Positions 45,302-53,353 of a DNA stretch of 64,000 bases are shown here, one piece after another. Below the pieces are notes generated by a model that was not told the origin of the DNA, did not search any database, and worked only from the letters and a program-made list of their open reading frames with translations. Source of the DNA: Sphingomonadales bacterium UBA6174 (GTDB lineage: Bacteria; Pseudomonadota; Alphaproteobacteria; Sphingomonadales; Sphingomonadaceae). A program made the position numbers and the translations under genes. The stretch covers positions 430 through 64,429 of the forward strand of contig DITW01000027.1 of assembly GCA_002422945.1 (NCBI GenBank), read 5' to 3'. Position 1 is the stretch's first letter. The number at the start of each line of letters is the position of its first letter.

Positions 45302-46093
45302 ATGGGCAGGTTAGCAGGCAAAAAAGCCGTTATTCTGGGCGCAAGCAGCAAGGACAATATGGGCCAATATATTGCGCGCCGCTTTATGGCGGAAGGGGCG
45401 CAAGTCCTCGTTTCCGGGCGCAAGGCTGATGTATTGCAGGCATTTGCCGAAGAAACCGGCTGTGCATGGACGACCTGCGACCTCACCAGCGAGGCGGACG
45501 TCAATACGCTGGCCGATACGGCGGTGGAGAAATTGGGCGGCATCGACATCGCCATCAATGCTACTGGCTGGGGCTTGTTGAAGCCGTTTCTTGAAACAAC
45601 CCGTGAAGAAATCGACAAGATCACCGCATTGCAATTCATCGGCCCGATGCAGTTTTTCCAGGCGATGATCCGCAAGATGACGCATGGCGGTTCGATCATC
45701 CAGATCAGCTCGGCCACGGCCACGATCATGCTCGACAATCACGCCGCCTATATGGGCACCAAGGCCGGGACCGATCATGTGATCCGTTGCATTGCCAATG
45801 AATTCGGCAAGCAGGGCATTCGCGCCAATTCGATCTCGCCGGGTCTGACCGATACGCCGATGAACGCCGATGCCAAGGAAGTGCCGGGCCTGTTCGATGC
45901 ATTCCTCGCGAGTTATCCGCTCGGTCGCATCGGCACGTCGGACGACATCGCGGCGGCGGCGGTGTGGTTGTGCAGCGATGAGTGCTTCATGACCGGTGAA
46001 AATCTGCAAGTGAACGGTGGGCTGACCCTGCGTCGCAACCCGACACAGGATGAAATCAACGCATCCGTCGCCAAGGCGATGGGTCAGGCTTAA
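45302..46093 (+). CDS. SDR family oxidoreductase, enoyl-reductase-like
   Basis: 263-aa SDR with divergent cofactor loop GASSKDNMGQYIARRF, INATGWG in place of NNAG, Ser in QISSATATIML and YMGTK. The wide spacing of the first loop recalls FabI-like enoyl reductases but the YxxxK is of the classical kind. GGAG lies six bases before the ATG at 45302 (an ATG at 45290 overlaps that SD). It heads a rightward unit with the KstD-like flavoprotein and a further SDR. Confidence 0.9.
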   Translation: MGRLAGKKAVILGASSKDNMGQYIARRFMAEGAQVLVSGRKADVLQAFAEETGCAWTTCDLTSEADVNTLADTAVEKLGGIDIAINATGWGLLKPFLETTREEIDKITALQFIGPMQFFQAMIRKMTHGGSIIQISSATATIMLDNHAAYMGTKAGTDHVIRCIANEFGKQGIRANSISPGLTDTPMNADAKEVPGLFDAFLASYPLGRIGTSDDIAAAAVWLCSDECFMTGENLQVNGGLTLRRNPTQDEINASVAKAMGQA

Positions 46094-46107
46094 GAGAGGT
46101 TTGTGAC

Positions 46108-47571
46108 ATGGTAACTGTGCCTTCAGCATTGCATCTGGCCGAAGTGGCGCACTGGAATCGCGAGGCGGATGTCGTCGTGATCGGTCAGGGCGTGGCGGGA
46201 ACCTGCGCGGCGCTGGAGGCGCATCGCAATGGGGCGGAGGTGCTGATCATCGAACGCGCGAGCGGCGGTGGCGGCGCGAGCGCCGTGTCCTCCGGTATTT
46301 TCTACCTGGGTGGCGGCACCGCCGTGCAACAGGCCTGTGGCTATGAAGATAGTCCGGAGGAAATGGCAAACTTCCTGATGGCCAGCACCGATCCGCTCGA
46401 TCCGGTCGCAACCCGTCATTTCTGTGATGACAGCGTATCGCATTTCGATTGGCTGGAAGCACAGGGCGTCCCGTTCGAACGCACCAGCTTCAAAGGCAAG
46501 GCGGTGTTCCTTAACACCACCGAATGCCTGTTTTTCACCGGCAATGAAAAGGCATGGCCCTATAGCTTGGCAGCCAAGCCCGCGCCGCGCGGCCATAAGG
46601 TCGCCGGCACCGGCGAAAATGCGGGGGCCGTATCGATGGCGCCGTTGCTGCAACGCTGCGTAGATGAAGGCATTCCCGCCATTTATGACAGCAATGTCAC
46701 CGCATTGGTGCAGGATGACAGCGGTCGCGTCGTCGGCGTGCAGGTCAAGCAGCCGGAAGGCGTGATCTATATCCGCGCACGGCGCGGCGTGATCATCGCG
46801 GCGGGTAGTTTCAACCTCAATCGCGAGATGATTTTCGAAAATATCCCGTTGATGAGCGAAACCGCAGAACCGCTCGGCATCCCGAGTAATGACGGCGCAG
46901 GGGTGTTGCTCGGCCTGTCGGTGGGGGCGGCAACCAGCGCGATGGACGGGGTCATCCCGACCGCCTCCATTTACCCGCCGGGTCAGTTGATCAAGGGCAT
47001 CATCGTCAACAATCGCGGCGAACGCTTTGTGGCGGAAGACAGCTATCATGGCCGGACTGCGTGTTTCGTCATGGAGCAGCCGAACCAGACCGCCTATCTG
47101 ATCGTGGATTCCGAGATTTTCGCTTATCCCGAAATCACCTCGGCACGGCATGAACTGGTCGATGGATGGGAAACGATCGAGGAAATGGAGGCCGGGTTGA
47201 ACCTGCCTTTGGGGTCTTTGGTAAAGACCATGGCCGATTACAATGCGGATGTCGCCAAGGGCCGGGACACATTGCTGCACAAGCAGCCGGAATGGCTGAA
47301 GCCTTTGGACAAGGGGCCATATGCGGCCTTTGACATCTCGTTTAACAAGTCGATCTATCTGTTCATCACCTTGGGCGGGCTGAAAACCGGGGGTAATGGC
47401 GAAGTCCATGATCGTCTGGGTTCGCCCATTCCGGGCCTGTATGCGGTGGGGGCGAGCGCTGCCCATATCCCGCGCACCGGCAAGGCTTATGCCAGTGGGT
47501 TGAGCCTCGGGCCGGGGTCGTATTTCGGACGTCGTGCCGGTCGTCATGCAGCCGGGGCGAATTGGTCATGA
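46108..47571 (+). CDS. FAD-dependent oxidoreductase, fumarate reductase/3-ketosteroid dehydrogenase-like
   Basis: 487-aa flavoprotein. FAD motif DVVVIGQGVAGTCAALEA at about residues 20-40, 'GGGGASAVSSG', and the C-terminal FAD segment 'GLYAVGASAAHIPRTG', then SGLSLGPGSYFGRRAG, which is characteristic of the KstD/flavocytochrome c group. Such enzymes desaturate or reduce cyclic ketones next to the carbonyl. It sits between two SDRs (14 bases after one, overlapping the other), giving an alcohol-ketone-enone set. KstD identity is suggested, not proven. Confidence 0.88.
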   Translation: MVTVPSALHLAEVAHWNREADVVVIGQGVAGTCAALEAHRNGAEVLIIERASGGGGASAVSSGIFYLGGGTAVQQACGYEDSPEEMANFLMASTDPLDPVATRHFCDDSVSHFDWLEAQGVPFERTSFKGKAVFLNTTECLFFTGNEKAWPYSLAAKPAPRGHKVAGTGENAGAVSMAPLLQRCVDEGIPAIYDSNVTALVQDDSGRVVGVQVKQPEGVIYIRARRGVIIAAGSFNLNREMIFENIPLMSETAEPLGIPSNDGAGVLLGLSVGAATSAMDGVIPTASIYPPGQLIKGIIVNNRGERFVAEDSYHGRTACFVMEQPNQTAYLIVDSEIFAYPEITSARHELVDGWETIEEMEAGLNLPLGSLVKTMADYNADVAKGRDTLLHKQPEWLKPLDKGPYAAFDISFNKSIYLFITLGGLKTGGNGEVHDRLGSPIPGLYAVGASAAHIPRTGKAYASGLSLGPGSYFGRRAGRHAAGANWS

Positions 47572-48323
47572 GCGACGAATTTAGGGGCAAGGTCGCCTTC
47601 ATCACAGGTGGCGGATCGGGCATCGGCAAGGCCGTAGCCGTGTCGCTGGGCGCTCAAGGCGCACGGGTGGCGGTCTGTGATCGCGCCATCGCTCAGGCCG
47701 AGGCGGTTGCCGCCGACATTCGCGCCGCCGGGGGCGAGGCAATCGCTATCGCCGCCGATGTGAGCGTGGAGGCCGAGGTTGAGGCTGCGCTGGCGTTGGT
47801 GGTGGAAAGCTTTGGCGGGCTTGATCTCGCGGTTAATAATGCCGGGATCGCCAGTTGCGATCTGCCGTTGGTCGAGCAGTCGCTTGAACAGTTTGAACGG
47901 GTGATCGGCGTCAATTTAAAGGGCGTTTGGCTGTGCCTGCGACGTGAAATGGCCCTGATGATGGCGGGACGTGGCGGGTCCATCGTCAATACCGCATCGG
48001 CGCTGGGGCTGACGGCCTTGCCCAATGGATCGGAATATATCGCGGCCAAGCATGGCGTTGTCGGCCTGACCAAGGCGGCGGCGACCGAGGTTTCGGCCAA
48101 GGGCGTGCGCGTCAATGCGGTGTGCCCCGGCGTGATTGAGACGCCGCTGACCCATCATGCGACCACTGATCCGGAATATGGGGTGGCCTTGAAGGCATTG
48201 CACCCGATTGGCCGGATCGGTCAGGCGCAAGAGATTGCCGATGCAATTTTGTGGCTGTTGTCGCCGCGTTCGTCATTCGTGACGGGGGCGGCGGTGCCTG
48301 TCGATGGCGGCTGGACGATCTGA
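47568..48323 (+). CDS. SDR family oxidoreductase
   Basis: 251-aa classical SDR: TGGGSGIGKAVAV, NNAG, NTASALGLTAL with Ser/Thr, YIAAK, and C-terminus 'TGAAVPVDGGWTI'. The ATG overlaps the flavoprotein stop (ATGA). Probably oxidises a ring hydroxyl to the ketone used by the flavoprotein, or the reverse. It is the last gene before a shared hairpin with the convergent ligase gene. Confidence 0.92.
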   Translation: MSDEFRGKVAFITGGGSGIGKAVAVSLGAQGARVAVCDRAIAQAEAVAADIRAAGGEAIAIAADVSVEAEVEAALALVVESFGGLDLAVNNAGIASCDLPLVEQSLEQFERVIGVNLKGVWLCLRREMALMMAGRGGSIVNTASALGLTALPNGSEYIAAKHGVVGLTKAAATEVSAKGVRVNAVCPGVIETPLTHHATTDPEYGVALKALHPIGRIGQAQEIADAILWLLSPRSSFVTGAAVPVDGGWTI

Positions 48324-48333
48324 TTGCCTTAAA

Positions 48334-48357
48334 CCCGGCGGGGATGAACCCGCCGGG
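48334..48357. terminator. Hairpin between convergent SDR and ligase genes
   Basis: Perfect 9-bp stem CCCGGCGGG/CCCGCCGGG with a 6-nt loop, in the 42-bp gap. No T-run, so termination efficiency is uncertain. Confidence 0.6.
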
Positions 48358-48365
48358 GATTACGC

Positions 48366-50000
48366 TTAGCCTTCAATCTTTTTGGTGACATCCGCCCGCA
48401 GCATGTCCTTGCGGATCTTGCCGGAGGCAGTGCGTGGGAAGTCCGTCACGAATTCAAAGCGCTCGGGAATCTTCTGCTTGGCAAGGCCCGATTCCTCGAC
48501 ATGCGCGGCAAGGCCCGCGGCATCGACCGACTGGCCATCGCGCAGGATCACATACGCGCAAATGCCTTCGCCCAGACGCGGGTGCGGCATGGCGACGACC
48601 GCCGTTTCCAGCACCGCCGGATGGGTGTGCAGCACGTCCTCGATTTCCTTGGCGCTGATATTTTCGCCGCCACGGATGATCAAATCCTTCTTGCGCCCGG
48701 TGATGGTGAGCGCGCCTTGTGCCGTCACGACACCAAGGTCGCCGGTGCGGAAATAGCCACCCGAGGTGATCGCATCCGCCGTCTGCTGTTGATCGGCATA
48801 GCCGAGGAACATCGCCGGGCCGCGCGCGAGGATTTCGCCCTCTTGCCCGGTCGGCACATCCTGATCGCGGTCGTCGACGATCCGCACGTCATAATCGATG
48901 ATCGCGCCATCGGTGGTCGCCGCCAACGCCATATCGGCGCGGGCGGGATAGCCGAGGGTAACAAGCGGCACTTCGGAACTGCCGAACACTCGGAAGGCGG
49001 CGCAGTTCGCAAAGGCCTTGATCGCGGACGGGATGACGTCCGGTGGCACGGCCGCGCCGCCACAGGCGAAGAATTTGAGCGAGGGCAGGCGGGTGCAGGC
49101 GGCACTCGCGGCATTGGCCAATTCCGTCAGGAACGGCGTCGCGCCGACTGTGCCGGTGATCTGATGTTCTTCGATCAGCGCCAGTGCATCCTTGGTGTTC
49201 CACACTTCCATCAACACCGTGCGGGTTTGGGCGATCAGCGGCAGTTCAAGGCCATTGGCATAGCCGCTGACATGGGTGACGGGGGATGGCATGATGATCG
49301 CATCGCCGGGGGCAATGCCCCAATGCTGCTGGGTCATCCGCAGCACGCGATTAAGGGTGTTATGGCTGTGCAGCACGCCCTTGGGGCGACCAGTGGTGCC
49401 GGATGTATACAGCAACATCTTGATCGCGCCCGCATCGACCTTGGGTCGATTGAACGGACGACCACGCCCCTTGGCGATCAGCGATTCATAATCGTTGTCG
49501 CCTGTGCCGCGCACCGTCACGATATGTTGCAAGGCAGGCAGTTCCGGACGCAGCCGTTCCGCCATCGCCGCGAAATCATAATTGCGGAATGAACTGGCGA
49601 CGAAAAACACCTTGGAACCGCAATCGCCGAGCATCATCCCGACTTCATGGTCGCGATAGATCGGCACGATCGGGTTGATGATCAGGCCGGACATCGAGCA
49701 GGCGAGGTTGATGACGGCGGCTTCGATCCAGTTCGGGGTCTGGAAGCTGACGACATCGCCGGGGACAAGGCCCATATCCGCAAGCGAGACGGATAATGCC
49801 TCGGCATCACGCAGAAGCTCCGCGCGGGTCATTTTTGTGTCGCCCGCGATAAATGCGACGAATTCGGGATCGGCTGCCGTCAATTCATAGGCGAGGTCGG
49901 CGATGGTTTTGTCCGCCCAAGCGCCATTTTGCGTATAAGCCTGGTGATGCGGGGCGGGGAGATTGAGCCATGCCCAAGGTGCGTTCATTTGCCTTGTCAT
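48366..50000 (-). CDS. AMP-dependent acyl-CoA synthetase/ligase
   Basis: 544-aa ANL-superfamily ligase. The P-loop-like motif LLYTSGTTGRPKGVLHSH, the 'FGSSEVPLVTLG' region, GYFRTGDLGV and the catalytic lysine segment ASGKIRKDMLR are present, as is GRKKDLIIRGGENIS. It activates a carboxylic acid to the CoA thioester, linking the oxygenase steps to the crotonase and dehydrogenase. The start at 50000 has AAGGACAGG upstream; the frame to 50150 is an extension. It diverges from Rieske D. Confidence 0.93.
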   Translation of the reverse strand: MTRQMNAPWAWLNLPAPHHQAYTQNGAWADKTIADLAYELTAADPEFVAFIAGDTKMTRAELLRDAEALSVSLADMGLVPGDVVSFQTPNWIEAAVINLACSMSGLIINPIVPIYRDHEVGMMLGDCGSKVFFVASSFRNYDFAAMAERLRPELPALQHIVTVRGTGDNDYESLIAKGRGRPFNRPKVDAGAIKMLLYTSGTTGRPKGVLHSHNTLNRVLRMTQQHWGIAPGDAIIMPSPVTHVSGYANGLELPLIAQTRTVLMEVWNTKDALALIEEHQITGTVGATPFLTELANAASAACTRLPSLKFFACGGAAVPPDVIPSAIKAFANCAAFRVFGSSEVPLVTLGYPARADMALAATTDGAIIDYDVRIVDDRDQDVPTGQEGEILARGPAMFLGYADQQQTADAITSGGYFRTGDLGVVTAQGALTITGRKKDLIIRGGENISAKEIEDVLHTHPAVLETAVVAMPHPRLGEGICAYVILRDGQSVDAAGLAAHVEESGLAKQKIPERFEFVTDFPRTASGKIRKDMLRADVTKKIEG

Positions 50001-50191
50001 CCTGTCCTTGCGTGCTGCACATATTGGTTGGCCCCCATTTTCGAGGTCCAACCCGGTTGTTACTGCCCGAACATACGTCATTGCACTAGTTGTGACAAAA
50101 GCGAGGATGCAACCTGTTACCTCTCGCAGCTTGTTCCATATCGCCGCCAATGCTCCAAGGGCGCGAAGAACAATTTATAAGGAGTGGCGCG

Positions 50192-51364
50192 ATGGATCGC
50201 CCTGAAATCGGCTTGGCGGCTGAAAAGATGCTCGATTATGTCGAGAACGACACGACCTTCATGACCGATAAGGTGATGTCGGTGCCAACGCGATCCTATG
50301 TCGACTCCGATCAATGGGGCGCGGAGATGGAACTGATCTTCAAGCGCGTGCCGTTGATGCTTGCGCTCAGCTGCGAAATGCCGAACCCCGGCGATTACAA
50401 GGCGATGGAGGCCGCAGGCGCCCCTATCCTGATCAGCCGCGACAAAACGGGTGTCGTCCGCGCGTTCCTCAATGTTTGTTCGCACCGCGCGGCGCCGCTG
50501 GCTGCAGAAGGCCATGGCAATTGCGCGCGCTTTACCTGCATTTATCATGGCTGGACCTATGCACAGGATGGCAAGCTGCTGGCGATTGCCGACCGTGCCA
50601 AATTCGGCGATGTCGACAAGCACGGTCTCGGTTTGACCGAACTGCCGTGCGAAGAAAAGAACGGCATGATCTTCGTGTGCCTGACGCCGAATGCGCCGCT
50701 GGATGTGGATGGCTATTATGGCGGGTTGCTGAAAGATTATGCGGATGTCGGGTTCAAGGACTGGACGTTCATGGGCAGCCGGGTGATTGAAGGCGCGAAT
50801 TGGAAGATCGCGTTTGACGGCTATCTGGAAGGCTATCATTTCGCATCGCTGCACCCGGAAACGATCTTCCCGCGCACGCCGTCAAACGTGATGCATTATG
50901 AAGGTTTCGGCCCGAATATGCGGATCGGCTTTCCCCAACGCTCCATTGCCAAGTTGCGCGATACTCCGCGCGAAGAATGGGGCCTGCATGAGAATGACGG
51001 GTTCGATTTCGTCCGCATTTTCTTCCCGAATGTGTCCATCTTCCTGGCACCGGAAATCGCGCAGATCGCCCAGCTTTTCCCCGGACCGACGCCGGACAAG
51101 AACCGGACCGTGCTGATGTATGCGCGTAAAGATCCGATCCGCGATGAAGAGGACCGGGCGGCGGTGGAAGGGATGATGAACTTCCTGCGAGATGTAACTT
51201 ATAATGAGGATTATGTGATCGGCCTGTCCATCCAAAAGGGGCTGGAATCGGGGGCGCATGACGATCTGGTCTTTGGCCGGAACGAACGCGGCAACCAATA
51301 TTTCCACGAATGGTTGAACTGGTATCTCCAAGATGATCCCACCATGCCAAGGCCAGTCATGTGA
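50192..51364 (+). CDS. Rieske oxygenase alpha subunit D
   Basis: 390-aa oxygenase. Rieske ligands Cys96, His98, Cys116, His119 (CSHRAAP ... CIYHGW); iron-site segment FDGYLEGYHFASLH with bridging-position Glu; third ligand Asp in YNEDYVIGL. Close paralogue of Rieske B (same length class, LIFKRVPLMLALS, FGDVDK, RTPSN). AAGGAG is seven bases before the ATG. Its stop overlaps the GTG start of the TIM-barrel gene, making a three-gene coupled unit with that gene and the EthD gene. Confidence 0.93.
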   Translation: MDRPEIGLAAEKMLDYVENDTTFMTDKVMSVPTRSYVDSDQWGAEMELIFKRVPLMLALSCEMPNPGDYKAMEAAGAPILISRDKTGVVRAFLNVCSHRAAPLAAEGHGNCARFTCIYHGWTYAQDGKLLAIADRAKFGDVDKHGLGLTELPCEEKNGMIFVCLTPNAPLDVDGYYGGLLKDYADVGFKDWTFMGSRVIEGANWKIAFDGYLEGYHFASLHPETIFPRTPSNVMHYEGFGPNMRIGFPQRSIAKLRDTPREEWGLHENDGFDFVRIFFPNVSIFLAPEIAQIAQLFPGPTPDKNRTVLMYARKDPIRDEEDRAAVEGMMNFLRDVTYNEDYVIGLSIQKGLESGAHDDLVFGRNERGNQYFHEWLNWYLQDDPTMPRPVM

Positions 51365-52155
51365 ACAGGATTTCTTTTGCATCCGGCATTGTCCCGGAAT
51401 TCGGCCCGCTCGATACGGTTCGCGCCGCTGCCGCAGGGCAATTTGATGCGGTGGGTCTATGGGTCGAGCCGCCGGAATGGACCGGCCAGACGATCCGCGA
51501 CGTGCGTGCTGCGCTCGCGGATACCGGGCTGGAATTGCTTGATGCCGAGGTGTTCTGGCTGAAGCCCGACTATGACATGGACCAGCATCTGCGCGGTATC
51601 GATATCGCGGCAGAACTTGGGGCCAAGAATATCCTGTGCGTGTCGTCCGAACCCGATATGGCGGTGACGGCGGACTGGCTTGCGGCGCTTTGCCGTCATG
51701 CGGAGGGGCCGGGCATAAGGGTGGCGCTGGAATTCGGCGTGTTTACCGAGGTCCGCAACCTCAAAATGGCGATGGGTGTGTTGGAGGCGGTGGCGCATCC
51801 ATTGGCGGCATTGCTTATCGATCCGATCCATGTCGATCGTTCCGGCACGACGGTTGCCGAGATCGCCGCCGTGCCGCGTGAATTGCTGCCTTATGCGCAA
51901 TTCTGCGATGCATCGGCGATCCGGCCAGACCCGAATGATTTCGCCGCCGTGATCGAGGATGCAATTGATCTGCGGTTACAATGCGGGGAGGGCGTGCTGC
52001 CGCTTGCGGAGATGTTGCAGGCGTTGCCGCGCGACATCACGCTGAGTATTGAATTGCGGTCGAAGGCGCTGCGGGACAATTATCCCGATCCGTGCGAACG
52101 GGCGAAAGCCGTCGCGCAAGTGACCCGTCGCTGGTTGGAGGCACATGCCAAATGA
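51361..52155 (+). CDS. Xylose isomerase-like TIM-barrel protein (sugar phosphate isomerase/epimerase family)
   Basis: 264-aa AP-endonuclease-2/xylose-isomerase-like TIM barrel: 'FDAVGLWVEPPEWTGQTI', 'LGAKNILCVSSEPDM', 'IRVALEFGVFTEVRNL' and 'LLIDPIHVDRSG', with Glu/Asp/His residues of a probable metal site and a final Glu in SIELRSK. The GTG start overlaps the Rieske D stop and the stop overlaps the EthD ATG. Family members isomerise, epimerise or dehydrate hydroxy-carbonyls; the substrate here is unknown. Confidence 0.87.
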   Translation: MNRISFASGIVPEFGPLDTVRAAAAGQFDAVGLWVEPPEWTGQTIRDVRAALADTGLELLDAEVFWLKPDYDMDQHLRGIDIAAELGAKNILCVSSEPDMAVTADWLAALCRHAEGPGIRVALEFGVFTEVRNLKMAMGVLEAVAHPLAALLIDPIHVDRSGTTVAEIAAVPRELLPYAQFCDASAIRPDPNDFAAVIEDAIDLRLQCGEGVLPLAEMLQALPRDITLSIELRSKALRDNYPDPCERAKAVAQVTRRWLEAHAK

Positions 52156-52511
52156 TTAAGCTCGTTACCTTGCTCAAGCGTCGCGACGGCATGTCGAAGG
52201 CCGATTTCATCGCTTATTATGAAGCGCATCACCGCCGGATCGGGGAGCAGGTGCTCTCTGGCTATGCGACGCGCTATGTTCGGCGCTATCTCCAGCCCGC
52301 AGATGGCGTGGATCAGGCGCAGGATTTCGATGTGTCGATGGAAATCTGGTTTCCCGATCAGGCCACCCATGATGCCTGTTTCGCCAAGATCGCGGAACCG
52401 GCGACGATGGATATGATCGTCGCGGATGAAGAGAAACTGTTCGACCGTGCCCGCGTCCGTTCATTCATCATGACCGAAGAATGCGAGTCGGACATGCCGC
52501 CGCTCGTTTGA
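52152..52511 (+). CDS. EthD-domain protein
   Basis: 119-aa alpha-beta barrel protein with the EthD pattern 'MIKLVTLLKRRDGMSKADFIAYYEAHH' and 'DQATHDACFAKIAEP'. EthD-type proteins accompany oxidative catabolic operons; most have no proven reaction, though some relatives are lyases or monooxygenases of the dimeric alpha-beta barrel fold. Coupled by ATGA to the TIM-barrel gene. Ends 20 bases before the convergent TetR gene. Confidence 0.85.
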   Translation: MIKLVTLLKRRDGMSKADFIAYYEAHHRRIGEQVLSGYATRYVRRYLQPADGVDQAQDFDVSMEIWFPDQATHDACFAKIAEPATMDMIVADEEKLFDRARVRSFIMTEECESDMPPLV

Positions 52512-52531
52512 AGCGGCGGCGATTTCCTATT

Positions 52532-53212
52532 TTATCCGTGCAGGTCGATGCAGGTCTTTGAAATCAGATCGCGCACGGCCCGTGTGCGACCTGCGCTGAA
52601 CATCGGCTTATACAGCAACAGCCCAACATGGGCTGCCATGGCGAAGTCGCTGGCGACCTGAAGATCTTGCCATTGCGACGCCCATTCCGGGAAGTTGCGC
52701 ATCATTTCATCTGCCCAGACCTTGTCATATTTCCGCAGGGCCGGAATGAAAAAGTCGGCAAGATCTTTATCGGTGCGAGATGCGACCATCAGTTCGAGCA
52801 GGGCGCCGAATTCCCGGCTCTGCACATTGCGCCAGTGCAATTCGGTCGCGACCTCGACGAAATTGGCGCGTTTTGAACGCTTGAACGCGGTTTGATAGCT
52901 GGCGAGAAACATGTGCATGCGCTGATAGAGCGCATATTCCACCACGGCCTCGACCAATGCCGCCCGTTGCGGGAAGTGATGGTGCATTGCCCCGCGCGAG
53001 ACGCCGGTGCGTTGCACAATTTCATTGGTGGTGAGTCCCGCATAGCCCTTTTCGACTAGGCAATCGATCGTGGCTTCAAGGATGCGCACCCGCATCTGGC
53101 TGCTTTTGCGTTGCTGCCAAGGGGCGTCATCATCAGCGATCGATTCGGGTCGCATTTCTACGACGGCAGGGTTTTGCGGGTTTTTCAAGCTTCTCTCTCT
53201 AATAGCCGTCAC
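52532..53212 (-). CDS. TetR/AcrR-family regulator
   Basis: Up to 226 aa from a GTG at 53212; an ATG at 53155 would give 207 aa. The helix-turn-helix is at about residues 40-85 of the long form (ILEATIDCLVEKGYAGLTTNEIVQRTGVSRGAMHHHF), a strong TetR match; the rest is a ligand domain. It diverges from Rieske E and receptor D across 141 bp holding a CAGGT/ACCTG dyad, so it likely controls the 53-64 kb operon and itself. Confidence 0.9.
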   Translation of the reverse strand: MTAIRERSLKNPQNPAVVEMRPESIADDDAPWQQRKSSQMRVRILEATIDCLVEKGYAGLTTNEIVQRTGVSRGAMHHHFPQRAALVEAVVEYALYQRMHMFLASYQTAFKRSKRANFVEVATELHWRNVQSREFGALLELMVASRTDKDLADFFIPALRKYDKVWADEMMRNFPEWASQWQDLQVASDFAMAAHVGLLLYKPMFSAGRTRAVRDLISKTCIDLHG

Positions 53213-53293
53213 GGCTCCACAACGATTCTCGGCGTTGCACTACTATCCAAAGTTTCAGTTGGGCAATCAATCTTTCTCCCGCATAAAAACCGG

Positions 53294-53305
53294 CAGGTTG
53301 ACCTG
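53294..53305. promoter_or_regulatory. Operator candidate for the TetR at 52532
   Basis: CAGGTTGACCTG has perfect 5-bp arms around TG. It lies between the tetR start and the Rieske E start, 49 bp from the latter. The related element ACCTGTTA also occurs upstream of Rieske D. Confidence 0.5.
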
Positions 53306-53353
53306 TTAATTGAAAAATCAATGCAAGTCAGCTGTCGTCAGGTGGAGAGATTG

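Noticed and set aside
53111..53353. N-terminal extension of Rieske E to 53111
   Set aside because: It would run through the divergent tetR promoter and into the tetR coding region, has no family similarity, and a good SD supports 53354.
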